NCBI GenBank assembly: GCA_963556195.1
Contig: OY744520.1
Span: forward strand, 4,540,001 to 4,604,000
Direction of reading: 5' to 3'
Length of the DNA: 64,000 nt
From: Sepiola atlantica
Lineage: Eukaryota > Mollusca > Cephalopoda > Sepiida > Sepiolidae
Position 1 is the first letter of the stretch, and each line of letters opens with the position of its first letter. This document shows positions 59,453 through 64,000 of this stretch, in pieces. The notes below the pieces were generated by a model. That model saw only the letters and a program-made list of their open reading frames with translations. It was not told where the DNA came from and did no database searches. The translations under genes and the position numbers were made by a program.

Positions 59453-59799
59453 TTCACAGAGAGTTTCTTCGGTGTATCATGACTCTACATTGTGACTAGA
59501 CGAAGCAAATATTTCAAGCAGAGATTAAAAGCCGAAGATTTCAAATCGACTTTATCGAGATTCCAATTCATATTTCGAAGCCAATGGTTATCTCCGGTGT
59601 GTTTCAAACTAAGATTAAACATCAGACTATTTGAACAGCAGACATATAACTTACTCTTATGTTATCACATTTGTCAGGAATGTAAAGTTAATTATAATGT
59701 GCTTGTATTTGTTTTCATTATCGATTACCAAAAATGCTCAGAATGCTTACGACAAATGACATTTATGATATTATTGGGTCTTTTTCTTCTCTGATCGAA

Positions 59800-60550
59800 G
59801 CTGTCGAGTAACTTAAGATGGTGTCTCTTTATTCTCTTCTTTTTGTCAGTACTCGTGGTTGTGGAGTGAGGTATGAAATATCTTTCAATCGTAGGTTCAT
59901 CCCTGTTCTTTCTGAGATTCTCATCGATGGCTCAGCTCATGAGGAGAAATCGACTCTGAAACCTCTTGGTCTTTCTTTCCCGTCAAATCTTTCCTGAAGA
60001 GCATATATTAGATCCATTGCTATTTCTGCTTCGCATAAACACGGTTCTCTATATCGCTACAAACACTCTCTCACACCTGAGACTATTCTCTATCTCTACA
60101 AATCTACTGTCAGACCATGTACGGAGTACTGTTGTCATGTTTGGACTAGTGAATATCTATCTTGTTTAAGGGTCCTTGACAAGGTCCACAAAATTAGATG
60201 TAATTTGATTGGCCCCTACTTTTTATTTTTCTCTTCACATTCTCCCTCACAGAAATAATGTTGCAAGGCCCGGTCTCTTCTCTTAATACTATCATTACAT
60301 GTGACCCTCAGAATTGTGTTATCTATTCCCTCCTTCTTATGTTCCAGCTCGTTTGACTCGTTTGTCTAGTGGTCTCCATAAATTGGCTGTTTTGATATCT
60401 CATTGTGATAAAGCATTCGATTTCAGTTCTATTTCCTAATAAATGCAGACTGTAGAACTATCTTACTGCTGACTGTTATCCTCATACTTATAGCCCTGGT
60501 ATGTTCAAGACTAAGGTCAATAGGTATCTCCTGTTTTTGTGATAATCATA
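59800..60550 (+). pseudogene. LINE RT 3' part, second subfamily
   Basis: Plus strand has RYEISFNRRFIPVLSEILID, then KHGSLYRYKHSLTPETILYL, YKSTVRPCTEYCCHVWTS, CLRVLDKVHKIRCNLIGP and RLTRLSSGLHKLAVLISH. This is again the end of a Jockey/CR1-type RT, but clearly diverged from the copies at 30 and 43 kb. Frameshifts lie near 59990, 60220 and 60440. The catalytic box is not included. Confidence 0.75.
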
Positions 60551-61178
60551 TTTTCTTCTTGTTAGCTATTTACATTATGTGGTTTCATGCCTTGTTTGGT
60601 CCGATTTCCCTGAAAGACAAAAAATGGTAACTGTTATCTCAACAAAATAATTAATATTTTATATGTGTTTTACTTTATATATAATCAGAAGCATTTCAGG
60701 TATTTGGTTATGTTTCATTAGTTTTATTTTTGTTTTGTTATGTAAAACCCACTCATTCTTTTATATTTATTTTGTTTCACTTGAGAGGTTTCATTCACCA
60801 AAGTTACTCACTATGTTCTGGAAATGTGAAAGCGGAATCTAAGCAGCATATAATGATAATAATTTCAGTTACAATATTGTAAACGTGATGCTGTGTAATA
60901 AATGGAGTATTCCTATTGAACTCAGAGGATGGCATTAACATTAGAGTTTATAAAATAATGAAACAAAGTAAAATAGTTAAGGATCAGTTAAAGTTCTTGA
61001 AAATCGAAGTAAAGTATTGTTAATTTATTGTTAATTTATTGTAAAATGTGCAAATCTAGCGAAGTGTTTGATTATTGAAAATTCAGTATAAAAAGTAATT
61101 TGGAGTCGAGTTGGCTTAGAAATTAGTTATCAAAAATGGAAATGGAATATCATTGGCGACGTGTTCTTTAAGTTCATG

Positions 61179-61200
61179 CATATATATATATTTATATATA
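61179..61200. repeat. Short (TA)n tail
   Basis: TA patch at the 3' end of SINE A copy 3. Confidence 0.85.
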
Positions 61201-61202
61201 TA

Positions 61203-61475
61203 CAATAATATTTCCATAAATAAATATTAAATATTTAAATACCTAGAGACATCGATGTTTCATGCTAACGCAATCTTCAGTCTAGGAACTAATTCCCAAC
61301 GGTCGGTGGGCGCGAACCCTGAACACAAATCACCATTAATTCGTAGTCGGAGATCTTACCCGCAGGCCATTGTCAACTAGTTAGTAAATAGAGAAGAACT
61401 TTAGCTGTAAATAGCGGAATTCAGCGACTACTTACCAAGCAGATAAGAGTGATCTACGAAACGCTAAAATGGTTA
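61203..61475 (-). mobile_element. SINE family A, copy 3
   Basis: Minus strand starts near CGTTTCGTAGATCACTCTTA. The A-box is TGGCCTGCGGGTAAGA (61354-61369) and the B-box GGGTTCGCGCC (61310-61320). An intact hammerhead core (61242-61286) and the tail TATTTAAATATTTAATATTT follow. Overall about 270 bp. It is the best-preserved member of family A here. Confidence 0.87.
61242..61286 (-). ncRNA. Hammerhead ribozyme motif, family A (intact core)
   Basis: Stem I CCUAGA pairs perfectly with UCUAGG. CUGAAGA (61274-61280), stem II U-UGC-GUUA-GCA-U, GAAAC (61257-61261), self-complementary stem III ACAUCGAUGU and cleavage triplet GUC complete the motif in 45 nt. The only unusual point is a U-U apposition at the base of stem II. 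Activity may need dimerisation because stem III has no loop. Confidence 0.8.
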
Positions 61476-64000
61476 GGAAAGTAAGAATACAGTTTAACAT
61501 TTGAAGAGAGCCGGTATGTATGTAAAACAGAACATCGTAAAGGTAACACAAAAGGAGGATTTCTTTGCTCCTCTTCGTATCCTTTGTATGCGTCTTCATA
61601 CGAAGATAGAAAAGTTATATTTATGTAATTGCCTGTCTTAATTCATCTTTCACTGACGAGAAGGTGCTTTAATATTTTATTTCATTCTAGTCTATCCCGA
61701 ACCCTATGTTTACTCGATTCATCCTTGGCTTCACAAATCAGAAAACATTTTTTCCGAGAACCGAACATCAACAGAATCTACTATTTTGACCCAGTATCCT
61801 AAGAAAGAGTCGCTTACAACAGTTTGTGTTATTTCCACAATTCAGCATATATTGAATCAATTGTAGCATCGAAAAGGAATCTTACACAATTCTGTTATCA
61901 AATGGAATCTATTATGTCTTGAGAACTTTGTGCATCTGCTTTGTTACAAATCGTAAAATCTTTCTTTATCCCCCTTCTGTATTTTCAAATGTAATGTCAA
62001 ATGAAATCGTAATGATTATACACTTGCATTTCGCATACGTAAACGCATTTAATGACCCTCTATATTTCTAACTATCACTCTATTTATCATATATAGAGAA
62101 AACGGTGGGCTAGTGTGGACGTCGGGTTTGTTGAAAGGTTGATGTTTTAGTTTAAATGGAATAACTGATTAGGAGTTAGCTGCTATGTGTGGGTCGATGT
62201 TATAATCGTTCACTAGGGACCTCCGAATGACATCATACAATATATGTAACACGATGTAACGTTAATATAGGTGTATATTATCATTATATTTTATTTACGA
62301 TTCAAAACAGAAACCTAAAAGAAACTGCAAATAATATTTTAAAAGTTTCTTCAGCATACGAAAATAATGAAAATGAGAAAATAAAATCGTGTTTACATTA
62401 TCGACGCCTTACAACAACATCCATATGTACTGGTCATTTTAAACGCACATACATACGTGTGTTTAATACATCTAGCTAAAATAAACTAATGGTCAGATGC
62501 TCATGTTATTTTCTATACTTATTAACTTTTGGATTAATTTATATTTAAAATGCCATTTTCGTACAATATAAAAAAGGAAATATGTGTTGTGCGTGACCCC
62601 CATATTTCATTTTATAATATTTAAACAATATATATAATAATCGATCAAAATTTGAATATTAATTAATAAATTCGAGATATTTTGTTCATTTATAACTCCT
62701 ATATGATAATCAAAACGGGTTACTATTATTTAAATTGATAACAAAACATAAAATATTGATATTCGATAAATATAGTGGAGATAAAAGATAAGAGAGATAA
62801 TCTATTGACTTCCAAATTAGCATAACTATTTTTTAAACTATTAGAAATTAATTAATGTAGTATTCATTTTAAATTGCATTGGCTTATGTTTGCTATCTAT
62901 ATACAATAGTTTCGTCTATATTAGCAGTAATTAATTAAACTTATTTAATAAATAAATCGGAAAAATAACTCAAACAACTTAAGTTTTAACTCCATGTGCC
63001 GTAGGTTGTGCCTTGCTACAAGCAAGACAGAAGCGAGAAAAGAAAAAAGGAGTGGGAGGAAAAGTGGGGTTGTCTCTGTGTGTCTCTCTGTCCCTTTTTC
63101 TCGTCTTTTTGCAGTTTTTACATTTTCTGTGAAAAATAAATAAATAACTTTTTGTATACATTCCGTGAATGTCTAATTCATAAATTTTAACAACAATTTT
63201 ATATGGTTAATGTTTATAAAGCCCTTTTCAGTATTCTCATTGACAAATAAAAACAAAAGTTTTGTAGCACTGTGATATGTCCAGATTACGAAAATAAATA
63301 CCGTTTCATATTTTGGTATAATTGTAGATTAACATCATCTACTAAATGCCCCTCCCCCTCAAAAATATTCTTCCTTTTTTAACTTTATTAAAAGAAGAAA
63401 AACAACAAAAGAAAAAACAATTATTTTATGATTTAAAATGGGAAAAATGTTCGTATATAAATTTAGTTTTTCGGGACAGTTCACTAACTTTTTTTCTTAT
63501 AGGAGCTAAATCCGCTGCATTTTTAGGACATTACGTGTAGTTCTATGACCCTGTCACTCGGAGTTAGTGTTAGTGGCAAACAAATGTTGTTAAGTCCACG
63601 AAAAAATACAATGGCCCGGAAATGTGAGAACATTTTATGTTAAATATATATAAAACTGATCCCTCACTCCGAATTCAAAATACTTTTTTTTGCTTTCCGT
63701 TTTATATGTTGTGAACACATAATTCTTTAAAAAGTCGAATTTCATTTTTTCGAGATGGTGGGGTATTAATGGAGGGTGTTAATCTGCAAATTTACCCATA
63801 TTTCATACTTTTTGAATTTATACATTTTTTTTACTATACATCCCTTTTTTATTTTCATTTTAAGTAATTGATTTGTTTTGTGTTTACCTTTATGGTGAAA
63901 ATTAAATAAATGACAATAAAATGATGTAACTAATTAAATATCTTATTTGTATGGCATAAATACAAATATTGAAAGTTTGGATATTTTGTAGATTAACACT
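61476..64000. other. No recognised gene
   Basis: AT-rich DNA with frames of 60-64 codons at most. No motif was recognised. Confidence 0.5.

Overview
The window is 64 kb of AT-rich, repeat-dominated animal DNA with no convincing host gene. The mix of repeats points to a mollusc, most likely a cephalopod such as an octopus: dozens of (TA)n microsatellites, several tRNA-headed SINE families, a Penelope-like RT, a Jockey/CR1-type LINE family, a Ty3-like pol relic and a Helitron relic. This taxonomic call is an inference from repeat style, not from a marker gene.

Layout. 0-6 kb: low-complexity DNA, a family-D repeat, and a Penelope-like RT fragment on the minus strand (3931-4702) cut off by a (TA)n array. 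6-14 kb: a short foldback element, a minisatellite relic, a tandem pair of chimeric units that begin with the 5' end of U2 snRNA (9543-10270), and two copies of an unknown 165-bp repeat. 14.4-16.25 kb: a decayed Ty3-like element (gag, protease, RT with YQDD, RNase H) on the minus strand, then a tRNA-SINE. 17-27 kb: AC-rich repeat DNA, a second foldback element, one candidate exon and many microsatellites. 27-35 kb: SINE family C, a duplicated ribozyme-like repeat, a LINE RT 3' part (minus) and a LINE endonuclease part (plus). 35-40 kb: a 34-bp minisatellite, a long purine-rich array and a MITE inserted in it. 40-47 kb: a foldback element with 128-bp perfect arms, family-A SINEs, a Helitron helicase relic, a LINE fragment and a MITE inside a (TA)n tract. 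47-58 kb: a microsatellite-free AT-rich stretch with one long inverted repeat and a degenerate tandem array. 58-64 kb: a U2 pseudogene, a LINE RT relic and a family-A SINE.

The main result is that most short repeat families here carry a hammerhead-ribozyme signature (CUGANGA - stem II - GAAA - stem III - cleavage site - stem I) at or near the 3' end. Families A, B, C and E keep stem I, the core and stem III. Between copies of family A, stem I changes on both sides so that pairing is kept. Families D and G keep weaker traces. Most of these repeats end in (TA)n. Hammerheads are known from Penelope-like elements and from small non-autonomous retroposons, and a Penelope-like RT fragment lies in the same window, so retroposons processed by self-cleaving RNA are a plausible reading. 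Activity cannot be shown from sequence alone. All protein-coding matches are fragments of mobile elements, with stops and frameshifts.
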